The notes: a model not told the origin generated them from the letters alone. DNA of 64,000 bases from Nocardioides sp. YR527 (GCF_900101045.1 NZ_FNFN01000005.1:62001-126000); one strand, 5' to 3'. Shown: positions 24,273-33,891, counted from the stretch's first letter. Program-made: numbers and translations.

Positions 24273-25232
24273 ATGACGCAGCAGCCGTTCTCCCGTCCCG
24301 GAGCCGTCGACCTCTCCGGGCTCGCCAGCACCACGCCCGCACAGGACGCCCCCTTCGGCGGTCCGGCCGATGCGGCTCCCGCTCAGGGGCGAAGTGCCGG
24401 CTCCTACACCGTCGAGGTCGACGAGCAGATCTTCCAGTCGGTGCTCGAGGCCTCGATGACCGCTCCGGTCGTCCTGGTCTTCTACTCGGCCTCCCGCGCT
24501 CCCGAGAGCGTCACCTATGCGGGCGACGTGTCGACGGTCGTGGAGGAGTACGACGGCCGCTTCCTGCTCGGCCTGGTCGACATCGACAAGAACCCGCAGA
24601 TCGCGCAGGCGCTGCAGGTGCCCCAGGTGCCGCTGCTCTACATCCTGCTCGACGGCCGGCCGGTCACCCAGCCGATCCCGGGCGCGCTCAATCTCGAGGA
24701 GCTGCGTACGGTCTTCCAGCAGCTCGGCCAGCAGCTCACCACCCAGGGCATCGGCGGGCGGCACAAGCCCAACGCCCTCGGCGGTGCCGTGACGACCGAG
24801 GAAGGGGACGAGCCGGCGATGGATCCGCGCTACGCCCCGGCCCAGGACGCGCTGGAGCGCGGCGACATCGACGCCGCCGTGGCCGAGTACGAGAAGCTGA
24901 TCGCCTCCAACCCCGCCGACTCCGAGGCCGCCGCCGGGCTGGCGATGGCCAAGGTGCTGCAGCGTACGCAGGGGGTCGACCTGCAAGCCGCCCGTGCCGC
25001 CGCCGCGGCCGCGCCCGACGACGTCGACGCCCAGACCCTCGTCGCCGACCTGGACCTGCTCGGTGGCCACGTGGAGGACTCCTTCCTCCGGCTGGTCGAG
25101 CTGGTGCGGCGTACGTCGGACGCCGAGCGCAACAAGGCGCGCGAGCACCTGCTGGGCCTCTTCGCCGCGGTCGGCAACGACGACGAGCGGGTGCTCAAGG
25201 GCCGTCAGTCGCTGGCCTCGGCCCTGTTCTGA
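24273..25232 (+). CDS. CnoX/YbbN-like thioredoxin-TPR co-chaperone, lacking CxxC
   Basis: A 319-aa protein from ATG 24273. After a flexible N-terminus, residues 50-150 are a thioredoxin fold (APVVLVFYSASRAPESVTYA, FLLGLVDIDKNPQIAQALQV, then PQVPLLYILLDGRPV with the cis-Pro). The active-site position reads SASRAPES, so no redox cysteines exist. The C-terminal 130 residues carry TPR-like repeats (ALERGDIDAAVAEYEKLIAS...). YbbN/CnoX proteins are holdases for GroEL and DnaK clients; actinobacterial members often lack the CxxC. Its 3' end overlaps the convergent LysR gene by 28 bases. Confidence 0.88.
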   Translation: MTQQPFSRPGAVDLSGLASTTPAQDAPFGGPADAAPAQGRSAGSYTVEVDEQIFQSVLEASMTAPVVLVFYSASRAPESVTYAGDVSTVVEEYDGRFLLGLVDIDKNPQIAQALQVPQVPLLYILLDGRPVTQPIPGALNLEELRTVFQQLGQQLTTQGIGGRHKPNALGGAVTTEEGDEPAMDPRYAPAQDALERGDIDAAVAEYEKLIASNPADSEAAAGLAMAKVLQRTQGVDLQAARAAAAAAPDDVDAQTLVADLDLLGGHVEDSFLRLVELVRRTSDAERNKAREHLLGLFAAVGNDDERVLKGRQSLASALF

Positions 25233-26143
25233 CCGGCCCTGTTCTCGGCGCCGTGCTGAGCCGCCAGCGCGGTCAGCACGGCGGTGACCGCCGGTGAGGC
25301 GGCCATCGTGCGCCGGTGCAGCGCGAGGATCTCGCGCGTGGGGACCGGGTCGACGACGCGTACGGCGACCAGGTCCTCACCGAGCGCCGCCCTGCCCATG
25401 CGGGGGACGAGCGCGATCCCGAGCCCGGCTCGCACCAGCGCCAGATGGCTGTCGAACTCCATCGAGACGTGCGCGATCCGGGGCAGCCCGCCGGTGCCGG
25501 CGTACATCCGGTTCAGCCACTGCCGGCAGATCGTGCCCTCCGGAGTCGCGATCCAGTCCTCGGTGACGAGGTCGTGCGGGGTCACCTTGGCGAGCTGGGC
25601 CAGCGGATGGTCGCGATGGGCGATCACGTCGGCGATGTCGCGGTGGAGCTCGGTGGTGACGAGATGGTCGGGGATGGACAGCGGCACGTCGCCCCAGGAG
25701 TGCACGACGCCGATCTCGCTGTGACCCGTCGCGACCAGGTCGACGGTGTCCCACGGCTCGCGTTCGGAGAGGGTGAGGGCGAGCTCGGGATGGGCGATGC
25801 GGAGCTCGCCCGCGACTGGCGCGACCAGTCCGCGCATCGCGGTCGAGAAGGCGGTCAGCCGCAGCCGCCCGGCCACGGTGGTCGCCTGCTCGTGCAGCCC
25901 GGACTCCAGCGACTCCATGTCGGCGAGCAGCCGCGACCCCTCATCGACCAGATGCCGGCCGGCGTGGGTGAGCATGACGCCGCGGCCGATCCGCTCCAGC
26001 AGAGGTACGCCGACCTGCCGCTCGAGCCGCTTGACCTGCTGCGACACGGCGCTGGGCGTGAAGCCCAGGGCGTCGGCGGCCGCGACCACCGAGCCGTGGG
26101 TGTCGATGGTGCGCAGGGCGACGAGCGAGGCGAGGTCGATCAT
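25205..26143 (-). CDS. LysR-family transcriptional regulator
   Basis: A 312-aa regulator. The N-terminal winged helix reads SVVAAADALGFTPSAVSQQV then KRLERQVGVPLLERIGRGVM, typical of LysR. The effector domain covers residues 90-300. It is divergent from the EamA exporter at 26217, with a perfect palindrome in the gap, the normal arrangement for a LysR activator and its target; ArgP-ArgO is the classical precedent. The effector is probably an amino acid but is not identifiable. Confidence 0.93.
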   Translation of the reverse strand: MIDLASLVALRTIDTHGSVVAAADALGFTPSAVSQQVKRLERQVGVPLLERIGRGVMLTHAGRHLVDEGSRLLADMESLESGLHEQATTVAGRLRLTAFSTAMRGLVAPVAGELRIAHPELALTLSEREPWDTVDLVATGHSEIGVVHSWGDVPLSIPDHLVTTELHRDIADVIAHRDHPLAQLAKVTPHDLVTEDWIATPEGTICRQWLNRMYAGTGGLPRIAHVSMEFDSHLALVRAGLGIALVPRMGRAALGEDLVAVRVVDPVPTREILALHRRTMAASPAVTAVLTALAAQHGAENRAGQNRAEASD

Positions 26144-26158
26144 GAAGAAATATTACGT

Positions 26159-26182
26159 CATCGAATGAAGAATCATTCGATG
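26159..26182. promoter_or_regulatory. Perfect 24-bp palindrome, LysR/EamA intergenic operator
   Basis: Ten-bp arms CATCGAATGA (26159-26168) and TCATTCGATG (26173-26182) surround AGAA. The site is 16 bases from the LysR start and 35 from the EamA start, in an AT-richer gap of 73 bp. A further half-site, TTCATCG, follows at 26187-26193. Confidence 0.7.
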
Positions 26183-26216
26183 GTGCTTCATCGTCTTGGG
26201 GGTCATCGTTGATGGT

Positions 26217-27146
26217 GTGAACCGCCGTGACTCACTGCTCGCCGTCCTCGTCGCCGTCCTGTGGGGCTTCAACTTCGTCGTCATCGACTGGGGCCTCGAG
26301 ACGCGCGAGGGGCATGCGGTGCCGCCGCTGCTGCTGCTCGCCGTGCGCTTCGTCCTGGTCGCGTTCCCGGCGGTCTTCCTGCTTCCGCGCCCGCAGGCGT
26401 CGTGGCGGGTGGTGGCGGCGGTCGGGATCTTCATGAGCCTGGGCCAGTTCGGGCTGCTCTACACGAGCATGGCCGCCGGGATGCCGCCCGGGCTGGCCGG
26501 CCTGGTGCTGCAGGCGCAGGTCGTGCTCACCATCGTCATCGCCGCCGGTGTGCTGCGCGAGCGGCCGACCCTCATGCAGGTGGTCGGCGTCGTCGCCGGC
26601 GCTCTGGGTCTGGTCGTGGTGGCGCTCGGGCGAGGCGGTCACGTACCCGTCGTCGCGCTGGTGCTGTGCCTGCTCGCCGCGCTGTCGTGGGCGATCGGCA
26701 ACGTGATCTCCCGGGCGGCCAAGGTGCCCGGCGGACTCTCGTTGACGGTCTGGTCGGCCCTGGTCGTTCCGCTCCCGCTGCTGGCGCTCTCCCTGGTTCT
26801 CGACGGGCCGGAGGGGATCCGCGAAGGGGTGGCCGCCTTCGGCTGGGAGGCGCTCGTCTCCACGGTCTACACGGTGGTGCTGGCCTCGTTCGTCGGCTAC
26901 GGGATCTTCAACTCGCTGCTCGCCCGGCACCCGGCGTCGTCGGTGGTGCCGTGGATCCTGCTGGTGCCGCCGGTCGCGATCGGCTCGGCGTGGCTGCTGC
27001 TCGGGGAGGTGCCGAGCGCCGGCGAGCTCGCCGGTGGCGCGCTCCTGGTGATCGGGGCGCTGGTCGCCCAGGGAGTCGTACGCCTGCCCCGGTCGTCCGG
27101 GGTCGGCGCGCCGCTCCCGGAGCTCGTCGAGAGCGAGCGTCGCTGA
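26217..27146 (+). CDS. EamA-family (DMT) transporter
   Basis: A 309-aa membrane protein beginning at GTG 26217 (VNRRDSLLAVLVAVLWGFNF); TTG at 26196 is an alternative start. Ten hydrophobic helices form two EamA repeats. VLWGFNFVVIDWGL, PPGLAGLVLQAQVVLTIVIA and the final LLLGEVPSAGELAGGALLVI are family blocks. It is probably an amino-acid or metabolite exporter controlled by the divergent LysR protein. It is unrelated in sequence detail to the EamA gene at 15708, so the two are not a recent duplication. Confidence 0.88.
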   Translation: MNRRDSLLAVLVAVLWGFNFVVIDWGLETREGHAVPPLLLLAVRFVLVAFPAVFLLPRPQASWRVVAAVGIFMSLGQFGLLYTSMAAGMPPGLAGLVLQAQVVLTIVIAAGVLRERPTLMQVVGVVAGALGLVVVALGRGGHVPVVALVLCLLAALSWAIGNVISRAAKVPGGLSLTVWSALVVPLPLLALSLVLDGPEGIREGVAAFGWEALVSTVYTVVLASFVGYGIFNSLLARHPASSVVPWILLVPPVAIGSAWLLLGEVPSAGELAGGALLVIGALVAQGVVRLPRSSGVGAPLPELVESERR

Positions 27147-27184
27147 CAGGCCCCGGACGTGGCCGCATGCGGCCAGTCTGCTGA

Positions 27185-27200
27185 TGTGACTTCCGTCATA
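27185..27200. promoter_or_regulatory. CRP/GlxR-type site before the rhamnosidase genes
   Basis: TGTGA-cttccg-TCATA matches the CRP consensus at nine of ten positions. The unit gatgtgac occurs twice (27183-27190 and 27201-27208). It lies about 60-75 bases upstream of the GH78 start, consistent with catabolite control. Confidence 0.4.
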
Positions 27201-27236
27201 GATGTGACGTGAGACATACTCGACCTCCGTAGGAAT

Positions 27237-27248
27237 TGAATCGTTTCA
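27237..27248. promoter_or_regulatory. LacI-family operator overlapping the GH78 leader
   Basis: TGAATCGTTTCA is a near-perfect palindrome of the LacI/GalR type (centre CG). It abuts the ribosome site AGGAGG just before the ATG at 27258. Repression by a sugar-responsive LacI regulator is likely; none is encoded in the window. Confidence 0.55.
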
Positions 27249-27257
27249 GGAGGTGCG

Positions 27258-30200
27258 ATGAGAGCCCTGGTCAGCCTTGCGCTCGTGGCGTCAGCTATTG
27301 GTCTGATGCCGTCCGCGGCGGTGGCGAGCGGCCCGTCCGACGAGGTGGCCGCCCCGGTGCGGCTCAGCGTCGGAGGGGTGAGCGATCCGATCGGCATCGA
27401 CGACCTGACCCCGGATCTGCAGTGGCGCAACGGCGTCGGGGTCGCCCGGCAGACGGCCTACCAGGTCCGCGTCGCCTCGACCCGCGGCCGCCTCGGCCGC
27501 CCCGACCTGTGGGACAGCGGCCGGGTCCGCTCGGCCTCGATGGCGACCTCCTACGCAGGCGACCGCCTCGGCTCCCGCGACGAGGCGCTGTGGCAGGTCC
27601 GCGTGTGGGACGCCGCCGGCCGCGTCAGCGAGTGGAGCAGGCCCGCCTCCTTCGAGATGGGTCTGCTCGACGAGTCCGACTGGCAGGGCGAGTGGATCAC
27701 CGACCGACGTTGGGCGGAGCCGCTCCACCACGACGTCAGCATCGGCGCGCAGGAGACCCGCTACGTTCGCCTGACCGTGATCGACCTCGGCCGCCCCGGT
27801 GAGCCGCTCGACGACCCGGACTGGAAGCCGCGCCTCGAGCTCGGGGAGATCGAGGCCACCCTCGGCGCCGACGGTGCCAACCTGGCCGAGGGCGCCACCG
27901 TGACGGTCTCCGAGGAGAACTCCGAGCCGGGCGTGTGGGACCCCGCGTACCTGACCGACGGCAAGGTCACCACCGCGGACGACCCGCGCGGCTACCGCAG
28001 CGACTACCACCCCGAGACCGACGTCCAGGACCAGCCGATCGAGATCACGATCGATCTGGGCGAGTCGACGACGATCGACACGATCCGCCTCTACTCGCTG
28101 TGGGACGCGCCGAGCGAGTACGGCACCACGCCGAACTTCCCCCGCGACTTCCAGGCCTCCGTCTCCGCCGACGGCACGACGTTCACCAAGGTGGGGCCGC
28201 GCACCAAGGTCACCGCGATCTCCAACCTGCACACGGCCCCCGAGGCGCTGCCGGTGCTGGCCCAGGACTTCACCGCCCGCGGTGACGTCGCCTCCGCGCG
28301 CCTCTACGTCACCGGCGAGGGCGTCTACGACGCCTCGCTCAACGGACGACCGGTCTCGAAGGACCTGCTGCAGCCCGGCAACACCGAGCACAGCGTGCGG
28401 GTCCCGTATGCCACCTACGACGTCACCGGACTGCTCCGCAAGGGCAGCAACACCTGGGGGATCGAGCTCGGCAACGGGATCTACAACGTCTTCAACACCC
28501 CCGAGATCCCCAAGCGCTACATGAAGGCCGCCGCCGGGCACGGCGCCCCGCGGGCGATGGGGCAGCTCGAGATCACCTACCGTGACGGCCGGCGCCAGAC
28601 GGTCGCGACCGGCTCCTCGTTCAAGTCGACCCTCGGCGAGGTGACCTTCTCGAACTGGTACGGCGGCGAGGACCACGACGCCCGGCGCGACCTCGGTGCC
28701 TGGAACGAGCCCGGCGCGAACCGTGCCGGCTGGCTCGACGCGGTCGACATCGGCGCCCCGGCGGGCGATCCGGAGCTGGTGGCTCAGCAGAGCCCGCCGA
28801 TCCGCGAGGTCGACACCCTGGAGACCGTCGCCGTCAAGGAGCCGAAGGCGGGGACGTACGTCTTCGACCTCGGCACCAACTTCGCCGGTTGGCAGCAGCT
28901 GACGACCAGCGGACCGGCCGGGACCACGATCACGATGCGACCGGCCGAGAAGCTCAAGGCCGACGGCACCGTCGACCAGGGCAGCGTCGGCGGCGACATC
29001 CGGGACCGGTTCACCCTGGCCGGCACCGGCGAGGAGACGTTCACCCCGCGGTTCATGTATCACGGCTTCCGCTACCTCCAGGTCGAAGGCCTGACCACGC
29101 AGCCGACCACCGCGACGGTGAAGGGGCTGGTGCTGCGCGCCACCGACCGGGCGGTCGGCTCGTTCACCACCTCGGATGCCCAGATGACCGGGATCCACCG
29201 GATCATCGACCGCTCGGTGCAGTCGAACATGTACTCCGTCTTCACCGACTGCCCGCACCGCGAGAAGCTCGGCTGGCTCGACCAGACCAACCTGGTCTTC
29301 GACACCCTCGCCTACGGCTACGACGTCCAGGCGCACTACCGCAAGATGCTGCAGGACGTCGTCGACGCCCAGCGGGACAACGGGCTGATCCCGACCACGG
29401 CACCGGAGGACGCCCTCTTCGCCGGGGCCTTCCGGCACGACGCCAACTGGGGCGCGACCCTCGCGGTGTCGTCCTGGCAGATCTACCAGTGGTACGGCGA
29501 CGACAGCGCCATGCGCGCCCACTGGCCGCAGATGGTCGAGTACGCCGACTACCTGGCCTCGATCGCGAACGGTGGCATCGTCTCCGGTGGCCTCGGTGAC
29601 TGGATCACCCCGGCCTCGCCGGCCACACCGGCGCCGCTGACCCAGACCTGGGCCTACCACCGCATCCTCACCCACATGAGCCGGATCGCGGCCGCCCTCG
29701 GGCGCGACGGCGACGCGGCAGCGTACGAGAAGAAGGCCGGAGAGGTGGCGACCGCCTTCCAGGCGACCTTCTACCACCCGGAGACCGGCCTCTACGGCAA
29801 CGGCGACCAGGCCAGCCAGGCCCTGGCGCTCCAGGGGAACCTGGTGCCGGCAGACCTGCGCGAGGGCGTGCTGGACAGGTTCGTGCAGCAGATCCGCGAC
29901 GCCGACGACCACATCGTCGTCGGTGAGGTCGGCCTGTACGCCGCTGTCGACCTGCTCTCCCGGGAGCGGCTCGACGACGTGCTCCACGACTGGGTGCAGC
30001 GCAACGACGGGGTCAGCTACGGCAAGTTCCTCGCCGCCGGCGCGACCTCGCTGCCGGAGAGCTGGACCAGCTCCGGCGCCTCGCAGAACCACTACATGCT
30101 CGGCGCGATCGACGCCTGGTTCACCGGTGGGGTCGCCGGCATCACCCAGGCCGACGACTCGGTCGCCTGGAAGAAGGTCGTGATCGAGCCCGCGCTCGTC

Positions 30201-30452
30201 GGAGACGTCGCCTCCGCCTCGTCCTCCTACGACTCGGTCCGGGGCACGATCTCCAGCTCCTGGGTCCGGGCCGAGGGCACGGTCAGGCTCACCGCCACGA
30301 TCCCGCCGAACACCACCGCGACCGTCCGGGTGCCCGTCACCGAGGGCCAGCGGGTCAGCGCGCCCCGAGGGGCCCGCAAGGTCACCTCGACCGTCTCCGG
30401 GTTCGCCGAGTTCGAGGTCGGGACCGGCACCTACACGTTCGTCTCCGAGTAA
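27258..30452 (+). CDS. Secreted alpha-L-rhamnosidase, GH78, with discoidin-like insert
   Basis: A 1064-aa exported enzyme that releases terminal alpha-L-rhamnose from plant glycosides or rhamnogalacturonan. A signal peptide covers residues 1-24. An N-terminal fibronectin-like domain (about 30-140) is followed by an F5/8 type C-like insert (about 165-320; LTDGKVTTADD, TIDLGESTTIDTIRLYSLWD). Then come the GH78 N-domain, catalytic (alpha/alpha)6 barrel and C-terminal beta-domain. The GH78 signature DCPHREKLGW is at 664-673 with the likely general acid Glu669. ATG 27258 has AGGAGG at ideal spacing. GH106 follows 14 bases later. Confidence 0.92.
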   Translation: MRALVSLALVASAIGLMPSAAVASGPSDEVAAPVRLSVGGVSDPIGIDDLTPDLQWRNGVGVARQTAYQVRVASTRGRLGRPDLWDSGRVRSASMATSYAGDRLGSRDEALWQVRVWDAAGRVSEWSRPASFEMGLLDESDWQGEWITDRRWAEPLHHDVSIGAQETRYVRLTVIDLGRPGEPLDDPDWKPRLELGEIEATLGADGANLAEGATVTVSEENSEPGVWDPAYLTDGKVTTADDPRGYRSDYHPETDVQDQPIEITIDLGESTTIDTIRLYSLWDAPSEYGTTPNFPRDFQASVSADGTTFTKVGPRTKVTAISNLHTAPEALPVLAQDFTARGDVASARLYVTGEGVYDASLNGRPVSKDLLQPGNTEHSVRVPYATYDVTGLLRKGSNTWGIELGNGIYNVFNTPEIPKRYMKAAAGHGAPRAMGQLEITYRDGRRQTVATGSSFKSTLGEVTFSNWYGGEDHDARRDLGAWNEPGANRAGWLDAVDIGAPAGDPELVAQQSPPIREVDTLETVAVKEPKAGTYVFDLGTNFAGWQQLTTSGPAGTTITMRPAEKLKADGTVDQGSVGGDIRDRFTLAGTGEETFTPRFMYHGFRYLQVEGLTTQPTTATVKGLVLRATDRAVGSFTTSDAQMTGIHRIIDRSVQSNMYSVFTDCPHREKLGWLDQTNLVFDTLAYGYDVQAHYRKMLQDVVDAQRDNGLIPTTAPEDALFAGAFRHDANWGATLAVSSWQIYQWYGDDSAMRAHWPQMVEYADYLASIANGGIVSGGLGDWITPASPATPAPLTQTWAYHRILTHMSRIAAALGRDGDAAAYEKKAGEVATAFQATFYHPETGLYGNGDQASQALALQGNLVPADLREGVLDRFVQQIRDADDHIVVGEVGLYAAVDLLSRERLDDVLHDWVQRNDGVSYGKFLAAGATSLPESWTSSGASQNHYMLGAIDAWFTGGVAGITQADDSVAWKKVVIEPALVGDVASASSSYDSVRGTISSSWVRAEGTVRLTATIPPNTTATVRVPVTEGQRVSAPRGARKVTSTVSGFAEFEVGTGTYTFVSE

Positions 30453-30466
30453 GGAAGTCAAGGACC

Positions 30467-33400
30467 ATGATCAGACTCACCGGCATTCTCGCCGGCACCG
30501 TGGCCCTGGCGACGTCGCTCGCGCTCGGCACCGTACCCGCCGATCCCGCGGTGGCCACCCAGGCCTCGAACGAGGCCCAAGGCTTCGACCCGGCGTCCTT
30601 CGCCGACCCTCCGAAGGACAGCCGCCCGGCGTTCTACTGGTACTGGACGGGCAACGTGACCCCGGACGTCGTCGACGCGCAGATGGCGGAGATGCGTGAC
30701 AAGGGCGTCTACGAGGCGGTCCTCTTCCCCTACGGCGGCGACAAGATGCAGCCGGCGTTCTTCACCGAGGCCTGGTTCGACATCGTCGAGCACGTCCTGC
30801 GGGAGGCGCAGCGCACCGGGATGCGGATCTGGCTGTTCAACGACAGCAACTTCCCCAGCGGCAAGGCGGGCGGCATCATCGCCAACGGCGGCACCGTCGG
30901 GGACAAGACGTACGAGCCGAGCCCCGAGCTGCGTCTCAAGGCGCTGCAGCGCTCGACCCGGGTCGTCGAGGGCCCGGCGACGATCGACCCGGCCGAGTCC
31001 AGCGGTCTCAGCGTCGAGGCCGGCCGGCTCGTCGTGGACGCGGCCATCCGCGAGGGCGCGCACCCGATCAGCTCGGGTGCGACCTGGGGCGACTACACCG
31101 CGACCGGGAAGGTCACGCTGACCGCCTCCGGCGCGCAGCTCGTCGTACGCGCCTCCGAGGACGGCAGTCGCGGCTACCTCGTCGACGTCGACGTGAAGGG
31201 CAAGGCGAGCGTCTGGCGTCTCGACGGCGGCTCGCGGACCCAGCTGACCACCGGCGTGAACACGCCGGGGTTCTCGCCGCGGCGGGAGCAGACGATCAGC
31301 GTCACCGTCTCCGGCGACCGGATCCAGCCGGTGATCAACAAGACCGTCCAGCCCGAGGCGGTCGACGCGACGTACGCCACGGGTGCTCCGGCGGTCAGTG
31401 CGGAGTTCGGCGGTGTCGGGATCGAGGACGCGGTCGAGGGCCTGCAGCGCGTGCAGTGGAACGACCTCAGCGTCACGGACCCGGCCGGGGCCGCACTGTG
31501 GTCCCAGACGTTCGAGGACAGCGAGGCGATCGGCGACTTCGGCGGTCCGCTGGTCAGGCTGGAGGACACGGTCGCGGCAGCGGCTCGTCCGACGGGATCG
31601 ACCGACGGCGGCGACCTGGTCGAGCTCACCCCGAACCTCGAGGACGGCTCTTGGACGGTGCCGGCGGGGCGCTGGCAGGTGGACACCTTCGCGCACACGA
31701 CCCTGGTCGACGACACCAGCGGCTACCACCGCGGCTATCTCAACCTGCTCGACCCCGACGCGACCGACCGGCTGCTCGAGGTGGTGCAGGGTGAGTACCT
31801 GCGGCGTTTCGGCTGGGCGATGGGCTCGGTGGTGCCGGGCTTCTGGGACGACGAGCCCTTCATCTCCTCGGCCGAGCCGTGGCCCTTCAAGCGGCTCGCC
31901 TGGTCCGACGGTCTCGCGGACCTGATCGAGGACGCGGGCGGGTCCCCGGGGGTCGCGTTCACCGCCGCCTCCGACCAGCTCGGCCGCACCGGTGAGCAGT
32001 ACTCCGGGACGTACTGGCGCGCGGTCAACGACTCGTTCGCGACCAACTACTACCAGCGTCAGGCGACCTGGATGGGCAAGCACGGGCTGCAGCTGATCAC
32101 CAACCCGCTGCTCGACGAGGAGGGCCCGCAGCAGCGGATGCACAGCACCGGCGACCTGACCAAGAACAACCAGTACGCCCAGGTTCCCGGCACCGACATG
32201 ATCACCACCGACTACACGGCGGGCAAGCAGACCACCCTGATGCGCAACGCCGCCTCGGCGGCTCACCAGAGCGGTGCCGACCGCGCCCTGGTGGAGGTGT
32301 TCGGCAACTCCGGTTGGGGAGTCGCCCCGGAGTACATGCACGCCACGATCGGCGCCCTGGCCACCCGGGGAGCCAACTTCACCGCGCTGCACGCGATGTG
32401 GACCGACGAGAAGCAGGTCTACTTCGCACCCCCGTTCGGGCCCGCCAGCACCTACTGGGACGCGATGGGCGACGTCGATGCGTGGATCGGCCGGGTCATG
32501 GAGCTCGGCCGGGGGACCTCGCTCGCCGAGACCGCCCTGGTGCAGCCGCAGCGGGCCGCGGAGCAGACCCGCACCACCGATGCCGAGCACGGGCTCGACG
32601 ACTCGCTCAGCTCGGCGGCGTTCGCCCTCGAGCGCGGCCAGGTCGACTTCGACCTGCTCAGCGACGGCTCGCTCTCGGGCGACCCGGGCACCCGCTTCCA
32701 GGCGCGTGCCGACGACGGCGAGCTGAAGGTCGGCAAGGCCCGCTACCGGATGCTGGTGCTGCCCACGACGCCGGTGCTCGACCTGGAGACGGCGAAGACC
32801 TTGAAGAAGTTCGTACGCGACGGCGGCCGCGTCGCCGCCGTCGGGGCGCTGCCGGAGCTCGAGGCCAATGGTCGCGACGCGGCGCTGGCGAAGGAGCTGC
32901 GGTCGCTGTTCGGTGCGGCCGCCGGCGGCTGGAAGCGGGTCGGTGACGGCCACGTCGCGGTCGTGTCCGACGTCGACGCGCTCGGTGGGCTGGCGGCCGG
33001 CGCCGGTGTCTCCGCCGCCGCGCTCAGCCCCGCCGCCCCGGCGGTGCGGGTGCTGCGTACCAGCCGGGACGGGGACGTCGCGTTCCTGGTCAACAACGAG
33101 AGCGACCAGGCGATCAGCACCTCGGCGACCCTTCCTGTCGACGGTGTGCCGGAGATCTGGGACCCGCGCGACGGCAGCACCGAGGTGGCCGCGACCTACG
33201 ACGAGGGCGGGCGCGACGAGACCATCGTGCCGCTGCGGCTGGACCCCTACGAGACGCTCGCGATCGTCTTCCAGAAGGGCACCAGGGCAGGCGCGCACCT
33301 GGTCGGTGACCAGGTGGCGACGTCGGTGACCAGGCAGGGGAAGGCGCTCGAGGCGACCGTACTGCTCGACGAGCCCGGGACGACGGCGCTCATCGGCAAG

Positions 33401-33883
33401 GACGGGCCGCGGATCTACCGTGGCGAGGCCACGGTGACCGACCCGCTGGCACCGATCGCGCTGGACGGCCCATGGACGGTGAAGCTCGAGCGCGAGGGCG
33501 AGACGGAGCAGACCAGGCCGCTGGGATCGTGGACCACCATCGACCCCCGCTTCTCCGGGAGCGCCACCTACCGCACCTCCGTCGACGTCACCGCCGCCGA
33601 CCTGGCCGGCCGGAGGATGAGGCTCGACCTCGGCGACGTGCGTGACATCGCGCAGGTCACCGTCAACGGGGTCGTGCTCCCGCGCGCGATGTGGCGGCCG
33701 TACGTCATCGATGCCACCGAGGCGCTCCGTGCCGGCACCAACACGATCGAGGTCCGGGTCACCAACACGCTGCTGAACCAGCGCGGCAAGGCCAACCAGG
33801 TCCCGCCGACCTCCGGCCTCCTCGGGCCGGTCAGCCTCCGTCCGCAGGCGGTGGTCGTCGCGGAGCTGAACCCGTCGAGGTGA
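30467..33883 (+). CDS. Secreted alpha-L-rhamnosidase-like glycoside hydrolase, GH106
   Basis: A 1138-aa exported protein with a signal peptide over about residues 1-31. FADPPKDSRPAFYWYWTGNV, AQMAEMRDKGVYEAVLFPYG and MRIWLFNDSNFPSGKAGG are the opening blocks of GH106 enzymes. The C-terminal 130 residues form a GH2-like sugar-binding sandwich (DVRDIAQVTVNGVVLPRAMW). GH106 members remove alpha-L-rhamnose from pectic rhamnogalacturonan and related glycans. The 14-base gap from GH78 makes a two-gene operon and suggests complementary specificity. No sugar transporter or intracellular rhamnose gene is nearby. I did not verify catalytic residues. Confidence 0.85.
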   Translation: MIRLTGILAGTVALATSLALGTVPADPAVATQASNEAQGFDPASFADPPKDSRPAFYWYWTGNVTPDVVDAQMAEMRDKGVYEAVLFPYGGDKMQPAFFTEAWFDIVEHVLREAQRTGMRIWLFNDSNFPSGKAGGIIANGGTVGDKTYEPSPELRLKALQRSTRVVEGPATIDPAESSGLSVEAGRLVVDAAIREGAHPISSGATWGDYTATGKVTLTASGAQLVVRASEDGSRGYLVDVDVKGKASVWRLDGGSRTQLTTGVNTPGFSPRREQTISVTVSGDRIQPVINKTVQPEAVDATYATGAPAVSAEFGGVGIEDAVEGLQRVQWNDLSVTDPAGAALWSQTFEDSEAIGDFGGPLVRLEDTVAAAARPTGSTDGGDLVELTPNLEDGSWTVPAGRWQVDTFAHTTLVDDTSGYHRGYLNLLDPDATDRLLEVVQGEYLRRFGWAMGSVVPGFWDDEPFISSAEPWPFKRLAWSDGLADLIEDAGGSPGVAFTAASDQLGRTGEQYSGTYWRAVNDSFATNYYQRQATWMGKHGLQLITNPLLDEEGPQQRMHSTGDLTKNNQYAQVPGTDMITTDYTAGKQTTLMRNAASAAHQSGADRALVEVFGNSGWGVAPEYMHATIGALATRGANFTALHAMWTDEKQVYFAPPFGPASTYWDAMGDVDAWIGRVMELGRGTSLAETALVQPQRAAEQTRTTDAEHGLDDSLSSAAFALERGQVDFDLLSDGSLSGDPGTRFQARADDGELKVGKARYRMLVLPTTPVLDLETAKTLKKFVRDGGRVAAVGALPELEANGRDAALAKELRSLFGAAAGGWKRVGDGHVAVVSDVDALGGLAAGAGVSAAALSPAAPAVRVLRTSRDGDVAFLVNNESDQAISTSATLPVDGVPEIWDPRDGSTEVAATYDEGGRDETIVPLRLDPYETLAIVFQKGTRAGAHLVGDQVATSVTRQGKALEATVLLDEPGTTALIGKDGPRIYRGEATVTDPLAPIALDGPWTVKLEREGETEQTRPLGSWTTIDPRFSGSATYRTSVDVTAADLAGRRMRLDLGDVRDIAQVTVNGVVLPRAMWRPYVIDATEALRAGTNTIEVRVTNTLLNQRGKANQVPPTSGLLGPVSLRPQAVVVAELNPSR

Positions 33884-33891
33884 CGTAGGAG

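Noticed and set aside
27291..30461. A 1056-codon open frame antisense to the GH78 gene
   Set aside because: Same reason; the plus strand encodes a clear GH78 enzyme with ribosome site and signal peptide.
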